Source of the DNA: Kudoa neothunni
Lineage: Eukaryota; Cnidaria
Reading direction: 5' to 3'
Assembly: GCA_964304625.1 (NCBI GenBank)
Contig: OZ199838.1
Span: forward strand, 11,966,001 to 12,030,000
DNA length: 64,000 nucleotides
Made by a program: the position numbers and the translations under genes. The notes under the pieces are model-generated. The model was not told the origin of the DNA. It saw nothing but the letters and a program-made list of their open reading frames with translations, and ran no database searches. This document shows, piece by piece, positions 38,306 to 52,560 of this stretch. The stretch's first letter is position 1. Every line of letters starts with the position of its first letter.

Positions 38306-39865
38306 CAAATACGTTCAACAGCAATTCGGTAAGCCAGCATCGGTCGTTAAATGTAGTAAATGGTTTTCTCTTCGTCCACTCATTGAGCTACAACCATAAC
38401 GAGATTCAATGGCGACCGTATTCAAAATTACCCCAGTTAGTAGTTAGATGTAAAATACTAGAGTTTCGAATAAATCATAGTAAGGTATTGATAGTTAGTC
38501 TGTCTCATTTTAAATATCCATAATTAATTATTTTAAAATTTAGAAATAAACTCATGAGTTACTCTAAGTCACTTCTCTACAAATATCGGACCAATAAATG
38601 AAGATAAGTACTAACTTAATAACATTTTCGCGTTCTAATTTTTTATTTGAGCTTCGCCAATAAGTCATCGAACTAGTAAATGTCTGTATGAGAATGTAAA
38701 ATGTAACTTTTCCTTTGTAATTAACTGATAAAAATGGAAGTCAGTATATAGAATAGAAGCATCACAATGTTTAGTTTAAATAAAATTTGAACCCTGAAAA
38801 CATCCATTCGAAATTTTGTTAAACAAAATGGAATTGTTGATACAAACCTCAAACTCTATTTGAAATTAGCATAAAAGATAATTTTCGGATAATAATTCAG
38901 ATGATGGAATTTTCGTTTATGGAAAACCAAATTTAAATATCGTAATAAGAAGTGAATTCCTTTATTACAAAATAAGTGAAATCAAAAACCACTGGGAAAT
39001 TTTTTAAATGTCATCTATGATAAAAATCCTTTATCTCTTATATATATATATATATATATATATATGCTGAGTTTTCCGTACGTGTGTTTGTGTGTGTCCT
39101 AAGTACACACGCGCACGAAAATTTTTTCCTTATAGATAGATATTTATTTTACTTTTAACAGTTTACGATATTATTTGTTATTACATTGACAGAAGTTCAA
39201 AAATAATGGTTCAAATTGTGTTGTCCTCGGTGTTGGGTTTGTTAAACGGACTACGTGGTTTCATTAATAGGATTGTATTTGTTTATTCATGGCGACAATT
39301 ATATATGTACACTGAACTTGTGCAAGTTATTTTGAACGATTTTAAAGGTTCAAACATAAGCTATAAATCTATGATTTCAAGATACATCTTATATCGTTTA
39401 TCTATCTGTACATTTAAAGTAGATGTGCTTACTTGGATGTGTGCTTAAATAGACTCCATACTTTTAGAGCTTTTAATATATTCGCCTTGATAAATACACT
39501 TTGAAAGTTCTACAGATGGCATCTAAGATAGCAAAAATATGCAAATTTTCTAAATTAATGAAGAATTGGAAGCGTATGTTGTAATCAGATGGATTCAATC
39601 CTTACATACTGGAACTAGGTTCCAAATTTCATTATAGCGACCGTTAGACTTAATTATAAGCGATGATAGTTAATATATAGGTTGAAATCTTACTTTATCT
39701 AATTATTTAACATATCTTAATTATATTGAGAGGCTACCCGACAGTTTTGAGAAGAAAGTGTATAAAAATGTGTCGGATAAAGATATTAATTTGAGCAATA
39801 AAAATTAATCATCGTAAGTTATTATCGATTTATTCAGGTCTTGCTACTTTCATTATCTCTCTAAA
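38306..39865. other. Intergenic upstream of the SORL1-like gene
   Basis: No gene supported. A TA microsatellite lies at about 39039-39065, followed by a GT-rich stretch. Confidence 0.5.
39039..39065. repeat. (TA)n microsatellite
   Basis: An uninterrupted TA run. Confidence 0.88.
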
Positions 39866-42800
39866 ATGATCTCAATTTTTACTGTGCTCATCACAGTCGT
39901 TGTAAGTATGATATATAAAAAAAAGAATTATTTAATCTCTCCTCAGGGCTAACCAAAAGTGACTTATATTTCTTTATTTTTTGTCCGTATTCTTCTATGA
40001 TGAAATTTTCTCAATTCCGTGTGAAGCTGGGCAGTCCGCGTTAATATAGACAAAAAATGGGGGTTTAATTTTACGAATAAATTACAGAATGTGGGCGAGC
40101 ACTATACATCATTATTTGTTAATCCAAATATAACTACTAAAGTAAGATTTGAGAAAAAAATATGTTCATAATCGTTAATGATCTTCAGAAATGCAATGTT
40201 GCTGTGGTTACTAGAGACAAATTTTTCAAAAAATCATTTTTGGGTTATTCAATAACATTTTTATTAACATTTTACTCAAATGGAGTTAACTTCTTTTTCT
40301 CGCGAATAAAAAAAAGTTAATTTTCACATGTCAACTAAGGTTGTAACGTTTCTCGAATATTACTCATTATTTTTTTGAATAATATATGAAGTGGCTATAT
40401 CTCCGAAAATGAATTTCTCTCAATCTTCATTATATATTACTATAAAATTTTACGTTTCAGCCAACTAATAAACAATTTGTTCATATTTACATTAGATCAC
40501 CCAGATATCTACAATAGATACGTATCTCTTATTAGAATTTATCCCTTCTATGAATTATTCACTTGTTTAGTAAAAAATATATTTTTTAGTATTAATTATA
40601 TTTTTTAAGCTTTGGTGTTCAATAGCTTTAAATAAGTAAACCTTGGAAACATTCAATATGACAATTTTTATCATCCAGGGAAGAAAAAACATCGAGAGAT
40701 CGTTTGTGTTAAAAATATGCGGCCGTATTTTTTTTCTTTTTCAAACCAATCGTCGTTGAATACCTACCTCTCAAACATCTAATCGGTTTCACGTCTGAGG
40801 GAATTGGATTGAGTTCCGATCTCAAGCATTTTCAAACACAGAAACTAAAGTAGTACGTACACTGCCGGATGCTTGGTTCAAATTAATATTAAAAAAATGT
40901 CTGTTTTTTAAAGAAATAACATACAATATAATGGGTTTGACTACAAAAAGTATTGTTTTTGATTACATGAGACCAATATCTTCATCAAAATCTCAATTGT
41001 TCAAAAATTAAAAAAAATAAAATGGATAAACATAAATTGGAAACTAAAATTATATAGTAATATATGTGATTTTTGAGATATTCACTGTCTGAGATATAGC
41101 CACTGCTTATAATGTATCCAGAATACAGCCTTGTTTTCTCTCTATTCTGGAAATTTTTAATTGGTTTAACAATATTTATTATTTCTTAACATTTAATATT
41201 ATTTCTTTTATGTGGTTCTAGATTGATAATAAAATTTAATTTAGTCATATTTCTATAGTGCCCTAATACCAGCAACGTTGAGTAAACTTATTGTTATTGT
41301 GCTTTTGGGCTGATTACGACTTAATAAATACAAATTAAAAGGTTCTAATCTTGTAAATTAATAAGAGATTTAAAAAAATTAAATAATCTACAAATTGTTT
41401 TCAATTTCTATCATAATGAGTACGAATTTGGTTTAGAGCATCGGGCGAAAACAAAATTACAGATGAGTATCGTTAAAAATGTAAATTTATATGTTTAGTT
41501 AATAATGAACAAACATGGAGAATTTAAATTTTGATTATACATTTATTAGGAACATTACTGGTAAAAAATATGAATACATAGTTCTTTACTGTATTGTTTA
41601 TTGGAGTTTACAGAGTTTTGTTGTTTATTTACTATTATCAGTTAGTTGGTAATTTTGCAAAAGTGTTATTTACGTTTTTGTACTCATTAATGGATATTTT
41701 AGACTCGATAATATTGATATAATATTTTTCTCACGCATCAAAATTATAAGAAAATATTATGCGGAAATATCGCCAACAAAGTGCAAAATATAATATGAAA
41801 ATTAACGGATTGTATTATTGTGGGATCTGTCTTAAAGACTTATCTAAGAATATCAACAACAGATTTTTTTCTAAGACATCGTAAAATAAAACGTAACATT
41901 TAATTTCAAATGTAAAATTAATGAGTGTTTTTAATATTTTTTATTAATTTTTCGAAAAATATTATTTTTAATCTTGATTATTTAGCCCAATTCATTGGGA
42001 CCGTGATCTAAATCCGCCTTACACACCAATTCGCATTAACCTTTTGTTGTTTATCAAATTTGTTCGATGATAGAAATTTTTTTATTAATAAGAATTTTTA
42101 TACATAATAAAACTTTAAGAGGTAATATATTTGATGAATTTTGTGAGATTTTCCCCCAAACACAATAATCATCAATTGTAGTTCCAATGATACGGGATTA
42201 TTATTAATTTTGTTTATCACTGGTTAGGTTTAAAAGTTTTGTTAAACTAAATTTCCGAATAATCAAGGTCATTATGGAGAGTTTGCTATGGATTTTTGTT
42301 TATTCGTTTTTCCAGTTGATTATTTATTGTTCGGATGGACCCTCGTAATTATAAACTGACTTCTTTTGTCCTAACTATCAGCAATAGAACTCCAAAACCT
42401 CGGGAAAATTCAACGAAAGGTCCCCTACTACCATTAATTACTCGTGTAATACTTTGATTAAATTTTCCGTGACTATCATTATTAAAGGTTAAAATACCCA
42501 TCGAAACCAACCGCTACGCTAGACTTAAAGCATTGGGAAATGGAAACATTATGATATATCTTTTTGCAAACCAATATGAACGCATAAAACCCGGCTCCAG
42601 ATTGTACCTATGGAGACACGATCTGTCCACCCTTGTAGAACAAAAGCTGATTTTTGGAGAAAAAACATGCCAAGCGGATGACGTGTTTAAAAATGATCAA
42701 ATGTACGCAGCAGTTGACAGAAAAGAGAACATCACTTTTATTTTTGATCCGGAGTCCTATCATTTCGAGGGTTATAGTATTCCGGTAACTCCGGATGACA

Positions 42801-45800
42801 TAATATTTCACCCAAATCATCCGAACGTTTTATTGATAAAGTCAGAATCATCCGTAATTTTCTTACAACTATTTGTCATTAAAACAACAACAGGTGTATC
42901 TTTTCAACAAAGAAGATAAAAGATGGGTCATAGTAGCTAACAATGTTGAATCATACATCTGGTATAGCATACATGTATACTCATATATATGAATTATAAT
43001 ATTTTTCTCAAGGAGAAATGACAGCACAACTCGGGTTTATTTTATTGAAAAAGGTAATTTTAAGTGTTAATCAGACTTCTTATTTAATTCTTATATTTTG
43101 GCGGTATCAGACGTCGTTACGAAGAAAACACGATTATATTGTATTAACCCATTCGTCAGTTATATTCCAAGGCAACTATTGCCGCAGTATGAAGACGTGA
43201 TGATGATTGACGAAATTGAGGGTGACATTGTTGCGCTGGTAAAAACGGTAACGAACAATTCTGTTATATGGCTTGGGTGGGCCAGTTAAGGGTGCAGAAA
43301 CTAATCGCAATCTGCGGTGTTCCATTGAATTATCAAAGTTGTTCAGGCATATTCTTAATTTCGATAATAAATTATTTTTGAACATCATAATATGTTATAA
43401 TTAGATTTACTTTAAAGATCATATTTTTGGAAGTTAAGAAGTAGCAAAAATTACTGGATTTTATTAATTCCATTAAGTATTATGAGTAACTTTTAATAAT
43501 AAATTATTTCCCCCATATTTAAATTTAAACATTAATAATGCTCAAATAATGTTAGAATGAATTTTGATGATTAAGAAACAATAATTTTTTCTTTTGTAGT
43601 TGTGGCATTGATTCTCTCGCGCGTTCTCCAAACCATCCGAATCTAAACACAATTTTAGGTTAGAGAAGTATGAAACACCTATTTTATTAAATTTAAACAA
43701 TGTGACAACTATAATATAAATAATCTTATCAAATTAAAAAAGTTTGAAATATTTATAATATAAATTGAAGTTTTTTTCTATTCTTCCGCGTGAAACGCCT
43801 CCACACGCAAATTTTATCATTCTAAATTTATTCAAATTCCTAAATAAATAAATATTTTATTTGTTAAATATTCTAATAGTATACGAAAACAAAAGTATTT
43901 TTGTAAAATATGTTTATAATCTAATTATTTAATATTTTTAAATTTTATAATATCAAAGTTTAAAATTAATTTATCCAAAACCTTTTTACATTTATAATGT
44001 CCGGAATAAATCTCTCTTAAATTATGAAACATTTTATTTAATGTTCAAAAATTTATATGTACACGAATATAAATTTTGCTCGTCGAACTATAATAATGCT
44101 ATGAGTTTTATTTTATATAAGAATTTTAAATTAATTTTTGATTTTTAAAATCTCCAAAGTTTATCGAGATTAACCCTTAATAGGCTACCTACTGGTGCCC
44201 CCGATTTAGGCGACTTTGGGCTCGACGAGCCCACCCGGATTTATTTCTATCCGTTATTGGATTATATTTTAAGTTGTATTTGCTTACTTTAATACGTTAT
44301 TGCGTGATAAAAAATGTATGATATACAATAATTTATTTGGAGGGGGGGCACTCAAAGAGGTAAATTTTTTATTGAATGTTCGTTACATATATACAGTTGT
44401 TACACACGTCACATACTTGTTTGTCCCGCCTTATTATACGTGCAGGACATAAACTACATCGTTTCCGATCATCTATATCCTTATTTTCCGTAAATGACGA
44501 ATTATTCTCATTGAATTTAAGCCTAAATGCTTCAAGAGAATGCTTTAAGGCAGGTTGACATCCAATGTTGTTGGTCTTCAGCTCTTCATTTCTGGTGGCT
44601 TACAATCAAAGAAGCGAATAAATCCACTAAAAATTGTTGTCGGCGATTAGGTTTGTCTTTCAAATGTTCCATAATTCTTTTAAAAAACACGGTAAATGAA
44701 TTAAAAGCAGCCACATCAATAATTTGTTAGTAGATAATTGATTTGAGAAATTCAGACATGACACTGATACTTATCGTGCAATTGTGAGATTAACTTTTAA
44801 ATAAAATAAAGCATGTTGCTATTGTCAAAATCATTTTTTCGTGCACATTGACTTAAAATAAAAAATTTCAAATTCATTGAAAATTCACAACTAGATATAA
44901 AATAAAATTTTAATAATTTACATGAAAAAAACATTTTTTGAATGATTTATGCTCATGAAGCTCAAGGCCATCTATTAAGGATTATTTGGTTAGTTTGGAC
45001 TCAATTTTAATAAACTCATATTAATTTAGAGTTTTTTTGAACATTAAGTCAATCAGAATAATGGCTTTAATCTCTGCTATATCTTTTAGCTTCTCTTAAA
45101 GTTATTCATTTAAAAAATTAGAATAATTATAAAAAATATGATCAAAGTCATTATTATCCCACTGGCTCCTAAATCTAACGAATTAATATCAAAACCGTGC
45201 GACGAGATAATGTGGATTATCACAGGATGCATTAAAAATGGGGTAAGTCTGAATAATAAAGCCTGGCCATCCACTTCCAAAGATATAAATGGATCAAAAC
45301 CGCGACCATTTTATTGTTAGAATTTAGAGACACACATGTACATCATAAATCAAGAAGATGAACCAAAGAAAATGCATTTTCCCAATTCGTTGAAAATATT
45401 AGTAATTACTTTCCATATAATCTTATATATTTCAAATATAATATAAAATTCAAATTCGACCTAAAGCTAATTTTGTTTTAAATAACAAATAAAATTAAAT
45501 ATTCTGAATTTATATATAATCAAAAAAATTTTAAATACATTCAGGAGTTTAAAGTGGAACGTGTATTTGGTGGTCACGTAATACTTTCAATCTTGTCATC
45601 TGACGACTATAAAGTCGCTAGTTTGTTTGGCGGCGATTTGGCAACACTAAAATTTGTCCGTTTGATCGATAATATTAAAGTTAGACTAAGAAGGTATTTA
45701 ATGATCGTAAATTTTGTTGGATGAACTTAATGAACTATTAAGCGGCGATTGGCATTGCACCGACCTTGAGTTTCACCCTATAATGAAGCATATGGTTTTC

Positions 45801-48800
45801 GCAAATCAAATCACTGCTTACAACGATACATACTCCGTAGTGAGAACGATGGTTTCATACGATTTGGGAGTCCGATGGAAAACGGTTCTAGTGGATGCTA
45901 TTCTGAGTGAAAACAATGGTCTTCCATGTGCAGGACACAAATGCAGCTTCTACCTTTTCACTAGTTGCAGTAGAAAACGTCGATACTTTGCAATGGTACA
46001 AAAATACACACCGCATATTGTGATATCTCAAGGTGGGAACAATTTTTAATAATATATTGATTTAAATTCCACTTTTAAACATATTAGGAGCTATCGGGTT
46101 ACAGGATTCCGACCTGTACGTGACTGGTTTATTTATATCTACCGATTACGGTAATTCATTCTCGTTGGTTCAGCGGGGAGAACACGACCCGTATATGATT
46201 AACGGCGGAAGTGTTATAATTTCTTCTGAGAAATATACCAACACTTTAATGTAAGTATATTTGAATATTAAGTATTTCCCATTTTAAGAATTTGACTTTG
46301 AATATATTCTTATTCTTATTATGTATATTATGCTATTTTTTGTTATTTATTCGTTCAAATCTATTATTATATTATATGTCTAGGTATTCTTTTGATGACG
46401 GAATCACATTTCACACACTGGACCATCCAAATAACGAGGAAACCCTCGCGTTAATAAACTTTCCTGATACCTATGAAACTAAATTAATGGTTTTCACCTA
46501 CAACAGCAATTACGAAATAATAATGAATGTGATGGATTTCAAAAATATTCTAAGTAACTGTTTAAAATGTTGTCACTTGTCATATATAGACATTTTTAAT
46601 ATTATTTAGCGAATGATTGTGAAGAAAAAGACTTTATTTTAGAATATCCCCAAATCTACGGCCAAGTTGGTTGTTACAAAGGCTCACGATATCAAAACTA
46701 CCGAAAAAAACACACCTCGTTATGTAGAATAGTCGAAGGAATCAATTTACATCCTATCAGAGAAATACCATGTGTTTGTAAAGTCGAGGATTTCGGATGG
46801 TATGCATAATCGCGTCATTTCACAATCAGTAACCGACACTTCACATCCATTCTGAGCTGAATTGGGAATATTTGATTCATAACAACCAATCCTTTTTTAT
46901 ATTTAATAAAAATATATAGTTAAATTTAAATTATTGTAACCTTATTAAAAAATAAACGTTAAATTATTAATATAAAACTATACTCTAATACATAACTCAA
47001 TCAACGAATAGACATAAATGTAGAATGGTTACCGGTTGCGCATCTAACAAAAATTATCATAGAGCTTTTTTTAATTTGGATTTTTATACAGCTCTTTTGG
47101 ATTCTATTTGAAAGGAAAATTATGCGTGCTTGACCCTGCACAAACTCGCGAAGACGATTCCACGTCGGATTACTTGACTAGGTGTATGCCTGGCAGCTTC
47201 ATCGAAACCGTATCACAGTAATCGATAATTATTTTAGAAGAAAATTTCTGACATTTCAAAAGTCAATTTTAACAAAAATACCCTTAAATTTCGATTTAAT
47301 ATTATCGGGAATTTCCTCGCTTATTACAGCGAATATCAATGATATTTTGTATAATTCTAACAATTTTGAAGTTACCAAAAAGTATTTGAAGACAACTGTG
47401 AGGGTGCTGTAGACCAAAAGTCAACTTCGGTCTCAATCTGCCGTGCAAACTGTATTAGACATAAAAATATCGAACATTGGCAATCTTTGTGACAACTTTT
47501 AATTTAGCTTTTTCCAACACTGTAATTTTAAAGGTGGGAAACACACTGAACCTTTTTGTCACCAGCGACGATGTGTTAAATTCGTTCAGCAAAATCAGAT
47601 TCGAAATTCCAGAAGATGAACATTTTCACTCGTTCTTTTTCGATTTCACCGCAGGTTGTTTCTACTACGTGGTCAGTAATGTTGGAGTGAAGTCGATATG
47701 TTATGGCGAAAAAAATGGTCTTAGTTCTAATATAATGTATTATCTAATTGATTTATAGTCAACAGAAAATCCCCGCGCCTCCCCACAACAGTCATACATT
47801 CACCAACAATCTATCAAGCAACGTTCGATTTCATCGGACTAAATTTTATTGTTTTGGATCCGAGAGGAATTTTCTTGAGATCAAAATATAGAAATCTCGA
47901 AAAATTTATCTTTAGAAACCAAGCTAACAACAAGATTACATCATTCAAAGCATACCCGTTATTTGGGTAGGTGATTCATTGTAGATATATTAACAAAATT
48001 TTTAACCTTAACCCATAAATACAATTTTAAAATTTTGATTTTTTTCTATTATTATTTTATACTTTGTTTTAAAATTAGTCGGTAAAGTGTGAAATTTTTT
48101 AATCAAAATTTGCAAAATTATCATTTTAACGTAACTATTGTTTATAATTTTACTCGATATTTAGAAAAATAGTCGCTTTAAGTCCCGGTAGTGATACACT
48201 TTTTGTGCTAACGTTCAGTGGAGACATCGTTCACATGATTCCACGTGTCAGCATACACGGATATCTTTTGGGAGAGGCAGGCCAAGAAATTTTCCTTTGG
48301 GATGAAGAGGCTATTTATCAATATAACATCAAAGATAGCAAGTTGGAAACGGTATCTAGTTTTCAGTAATCTGAATTAAATTAATTAATTAACAATCTCT
48401 ATAGAAGGAGAAACTACAAAAAAATAAACATTTGGTTGACGTGGCTGTTCTTAATGGACAATTTTTTTATTTCTATCAGGATTCGATCGACTCCCAAGAG
48501 TATCATTTTCTCGTCAACCATCTTATGGAAGTTTTTGTTGGATACAAATACGATAAAGGTAGTTTTTTTATTGTCAAAATGTGAAAATCTCTTCCAAATA
48601 GATTATGACTACTGTGGAGTAACAGAATGCCACTTTCTATGTGTACCTGGTGTGGAGTTATTAAAAACTCGCTGTCTGTGTCCGAACGATTCTACGTTTA
48701 GCCAGAATATTTGTCAATGCGTACCCGAAAATCCTCAATGTTTTAGTAATATATGAAATTTCTAATTTTTCTTCAAATTAGCTAAAACACTTTAAAGGCT

Positions 48801-51800
48801 GTAAAGCGCATGAATTCTCATGTGGTGATGGCAGCTGTATACCTGAAATACAGGTGTGTGATGGCATCAACGACTGTTTTGACGGGAGAGATGAAACTAA
48901 TTGCAAAATAAGTAATAGTTAACCTGAAATATCTCGTTGTGCATTATTCAATATAGCTTGTGATAGCGAAAAATTCAAATGTGATCCACTAAATAAATGT
49001 CTCAACCTCTCACTGAGATGCAATAAAGTGAAGGATTGTCCAGACGGCTCCGATGAGAAAGGCTGCGTATATCGTATATCAACTAGCAGTGTACTGAGTG
49101 CAGTAAGTAACTGATTTCAACAAATCATGAGTTTTTATGGTAATTTGAAATTTACTATTGTATTTTAAAAATAATTAAAATAATAAATATATTAAACGAA
49201 AAATAATCTAGTCGGTTCGTTTTATTTTATTTTACAACTTCGAGATAATCTTTTTATTAAATTTTATTTGTTTAAATTTTACAAAACTACTTTATCAAGA
49301 ATATGTACGATAATATTAAACCGAAAAATTCGAAATTTTTTCTAGATAGTTTTTATATTAAATTCCTCTTGTCAACCTCGGAAGGATTTATGGATATTAT
49401 TCTGATTTCTTCTATCGTCGAATATTTGAATAATGTCTTATAACAAGTTTTTTATTTTTGAAAACCCATTTAAGAGTAACATTCCATCGAAAAATTTTAA
49501 TTATAAGAAATTTTAATAAAAGTGTAAAAACCACTTTTTAAGGGAGCCAGAGTTTATTTATAATGAAATTCATTAAGAGCATTCTCATATGCCTAAAACA
49601 AACATTTTTAATAAAATAAACAATTAGTAAATTTCTCTTTAATAAAATATTGGTGTGTATCAAATTTAATCAAAAATATACTCTCTAAGTAAATTGAACC
49701 CTTTCACGTGCAATTTATTATGTGGTCTGAAGTTGATTTATTACGTAAAAATGGTCAGTTATGTGATTTAAAAAGTTAAAATTCTCAAAATAACTTTCAT
49801 CCGTCATTATCATTAAACTACAGGAAAAAATGAAAATTAAATAAAATTCCTATTCGTATACATTATAACGACGTAAAAATTTCACACTGCGTTAAAATGC
49901 ATTGAAAATTTAATGTGTATCTAATTTGTAAATAATGGCTTGATATAATAAGTATACTTAAATCAATCAATTTTTTGTGTTTGCGGGGCAATGATGATGC
50001 CAACTTTTCATTTTCAAAACTATTACATATCAAAAAATATTTAAAGCAGAGGCTTTATGTAGAGAAGCAATAGATTGAGTTTTAATATATATTTTTCATT
50101 GAAGTATATATATATATATATATATATAATAGCCTACAAACAATGACAATAATGATTTATTAGATAATACACAACATTAGACTCTGTATAACCTTTTTAA
50201 ATTATATGCAAATATTTTTTAACTACAAAAAATTATATTTTCACACAATTTATGAAATATATTACGATCATGCATGGAAATAAATTACTTTGTTTAAAAT
50301 GACGCTATTTCGATTTGTTTGAATGAGTATTCTGATGTTGTAATTCACCAAAATTGTGTATAAATTGTTTCTAAATATTAAAAAATTCCAATAATTTTTT
50401 AAAACTGTTTTGGAAAGAATATCAAAAATTTAGCAATATTCGGATGCAATTTTCTCTTTTTTCGTTTAAAATTTAAATGATCATTAGAAACGAAAGAGTT
50501 AATAATCTACTAAAACTTTTACCATATGCCGCGAATTAAAATGTGGAAATTGCTACCATATCCCTTTGGATTAATATATTTCATGAAATCGGTTGACTAC
50601 TAGACTCCTAAAGTCAGGTATTAGGTGCACTTAATTTATTTTCTATGAAATACAGCTCCTGTATGCAAATCCACAGAGTTCACCTGTGATAATTCCAAAT
50701 GTATTCCAAAAGAAAAAGTTTGTAACAACGTGAACGACTGTGGAGATCACAGTGATGAAAGCATGTGTAAAGGTGAGTCTCTTTATAATGATTATGTTTC
50801 TACGGTACGATTTTAATATTTTTTTTCTCTAAACTTAGACAGACAATGTACGAACAAAGAATTCCAATGCAAATCAGACAAGAAATGTGTCCCGAATTCG
50901 GCTGTATGTGACGACGTGTTCGATTGTGCAGATATGAGTGACGAACAAAACTGTATCTATCGTTAGAATCGTTCTGTTTTTGATGCATTTGTATATCTTA
51001 TGTCAAAAAAAGGTCATGCAATTAATCTTCAAGTAAATACCGAATGTCCTTTCAGATGTGATACTAACAAATGTATACCGTTGGAAAAAGTTTGCGACCA
51101 TTTTGCTGATTGTGCCGACTTCACGGATGAATTCTTCTGCAGTATAAACTTTTTCTCTTTCAATCACTAAATAACATCAATATTTCGTTATATTTGTCCT
51201 ACCTACTTAGGTTATAAGCATCACTGTTACAAAGGATACGAATCGTGCAATTATTCCGGCTACTGTTACACTTACGACGAAGCTTGCGACGGCATTTGGG
51301 ATTGTAGTGATGGAACAGATGAAAAAAATTGTCCCAGTAAATTATCCTTTCACTTAAATAATATTTGTATTCATATCGTTTATATTTATCATTTAGAAAA
51401 CACTCAATGCAAAAATCCAACAAGCTTTCAATGTCAAAGTGATCCATACCAATGTGTTCCCAATAATGCAATCTGCAATGGTTATCACGACTGTAAAGAC
51501 GGCTCTGATGAATTTAATTGTAGTCAAAATTTTTAATAGTTGTTTTAATTGTTATTTTAATAGGTACGCCAAGAAAAATTCACTACATAGGCTATAAACA
51601 CGGGGAATCATCAAATGGAAAACCTTTCGTAGAGCTAAGTTGGTTTGCAGAGAAACCACCCTCATCTAACTCGACTTTTGATATTCAGATTTTAAACTCC
51701 AAGTAAATCGTGCGTCCAATTGCCACCGCCATCGTTTATGTTATCACGATGATTAATACTCAACTAATTTAATTAATCTTATACAGGTTCCATTTAATTC

Positions 51801-52560
51801 ATCAGTTTGAAACCACCGAGCAAATATACAATATCACCAATCTTTTCATGTGCAAAACCTATACCGTTAAAATTGGCTATAAAAATTCTAACGAGCATTA
51901 CTCAAACTATCTAGTAGAAAGCTTTAAGGTGTTAGGGTCGTGTAAGTTAATTCTGCAAGCTCATTGTGGCTAAAATAAAATTTTTAGATATCGCTAATCA
52001 GCCTCAACAGCTTTTAATTAACGAAACCTACGTGTCCTGGATCGAACACGGAAAACATTGCAAATTCACTTCGTTCTTTGTAGACTTTCGTTTTTCCGAA
52101 AGTTGTAATTAAATATTTTTCTACTCATTCATTATAGGTGGAATGTAAACGCAAAAAATCTACAGTATTGAGATCTTTCACTAACAACCTAGAAATTTTT
52201 GTTCAAGCAGGAATTGATGAGTGCTATGTATATTATTTTAATTTTGATCATCAGTGTGAACTATTCAATTAGATTTACTCGTGCCCTTTTTCAATCTTCA
52301 ATTTTTTGTGTTCGTCACCTCTATTGGTGCGACCTTTACTGATCAGACAGAAGAGAATTCAAACTATTATCGTTTCAGTTTTTATAGGACTTGTGGCAAT
52401 TGTGGTTTGGATAGTATTGATCATTAAATTCAAGCTAACTATTAAAAGATTCCTCGTCGCCATGTTTATTAGACGCTACATTCCAAATCAAAAATACCAA
52501 CGTATAAATGATAACTTGGATGAACTTTTGGAGTCCGAAAGCGATACTTTCATCAACTAA
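39866..52560 (+). CDS. SORL1: SorLA/SORL1-like VPS10-domain sorting receptor (multi-exon)
   Basis: A type I receptor for Golgi-endosome sorting. The probable signal exon is 39866-39901 ([12 protein letters not shown]). VPS10 propeller exons include 42488-42853 ([13 protein letters not shown]), 42894-42961, 43013-43053, 43111-43276, 45545-45693, 45743-46032, 46088-46250 ([16 protein letters not shown]) and 46382-46553. The 10CC module is at 46610-46799 and 47092-47181. A divergent YWTD-type propeller covers about 47.2-48.6 kb ([16 protein letters not shown]) and an EGF module about 48.61-48.75 kb. Seven LDL-receptor class A repeats lie at about 48.8-51.53 kb, many with the acidic C-terminal DGSDE-type motif. 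Two or three fibronectin III-like exons (51.56-52.26 kb) precede the transmembrane helix ([18 protein letters not shown]) and a 35-residue tail with [10 protein letters not shown]. Human SORL1 has 11 LDLa and 6 FnIII repeats. N-terminal exons between 40.1 and 42.5 kb are unresolved. Confidence 0.9.
44174..44770 (-). pseudogene. piggyBac 3' fragment (element 5) inside a SORL1-like intron
   Basis: TTAA at 44170-44173 is followed by CCCTTAATAGGCTACC, a piggyBac-type end, then a GGGCTC/GAGCCC dyad at 44218-44232. Reading the minus strand from about 44740 down gives the transposase C-terminus ([15 protein letters not shown]), and near 44510-44370 the cysteine-rich ribbon [11 protein letters not shown]...CDVCNNC ending at about 44375. 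The catalytic core and opposite terminus are missing. It lies between SORL1-like exons 43111-43276 and 45545-45693 and explains part of that unusually long intron. Confidence 0.75.
45118..45243 (+). other. Candidate additional exon of the SORL1-like gene
   Basis: An open stretch ([16 protein letters not shown]...) preceded by an AG and ended by a strong donor GGGGTAAGT lies exactly where a VPS10 exon is expected. Similarity to VPS10 blades is weak and its phase with neighbouring exons is not confirmed. Confidence 0.35.
49110..50655. other. Long intron of the SORL1-like gene
   Basis: About 1.5 kb of AT-rich sequence between the second and third LDLa exons, containing a TA microsatellite at 50105-50128. 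No transposon ends were recognised. Confidence 0.6.

Noticed and set aside
42854-42893. A 19-nt candidate intron in the SORL1-like gene
   Set aside because: A donor 21 nt upstream gives a 40-nt intron in phase and better family agreement.
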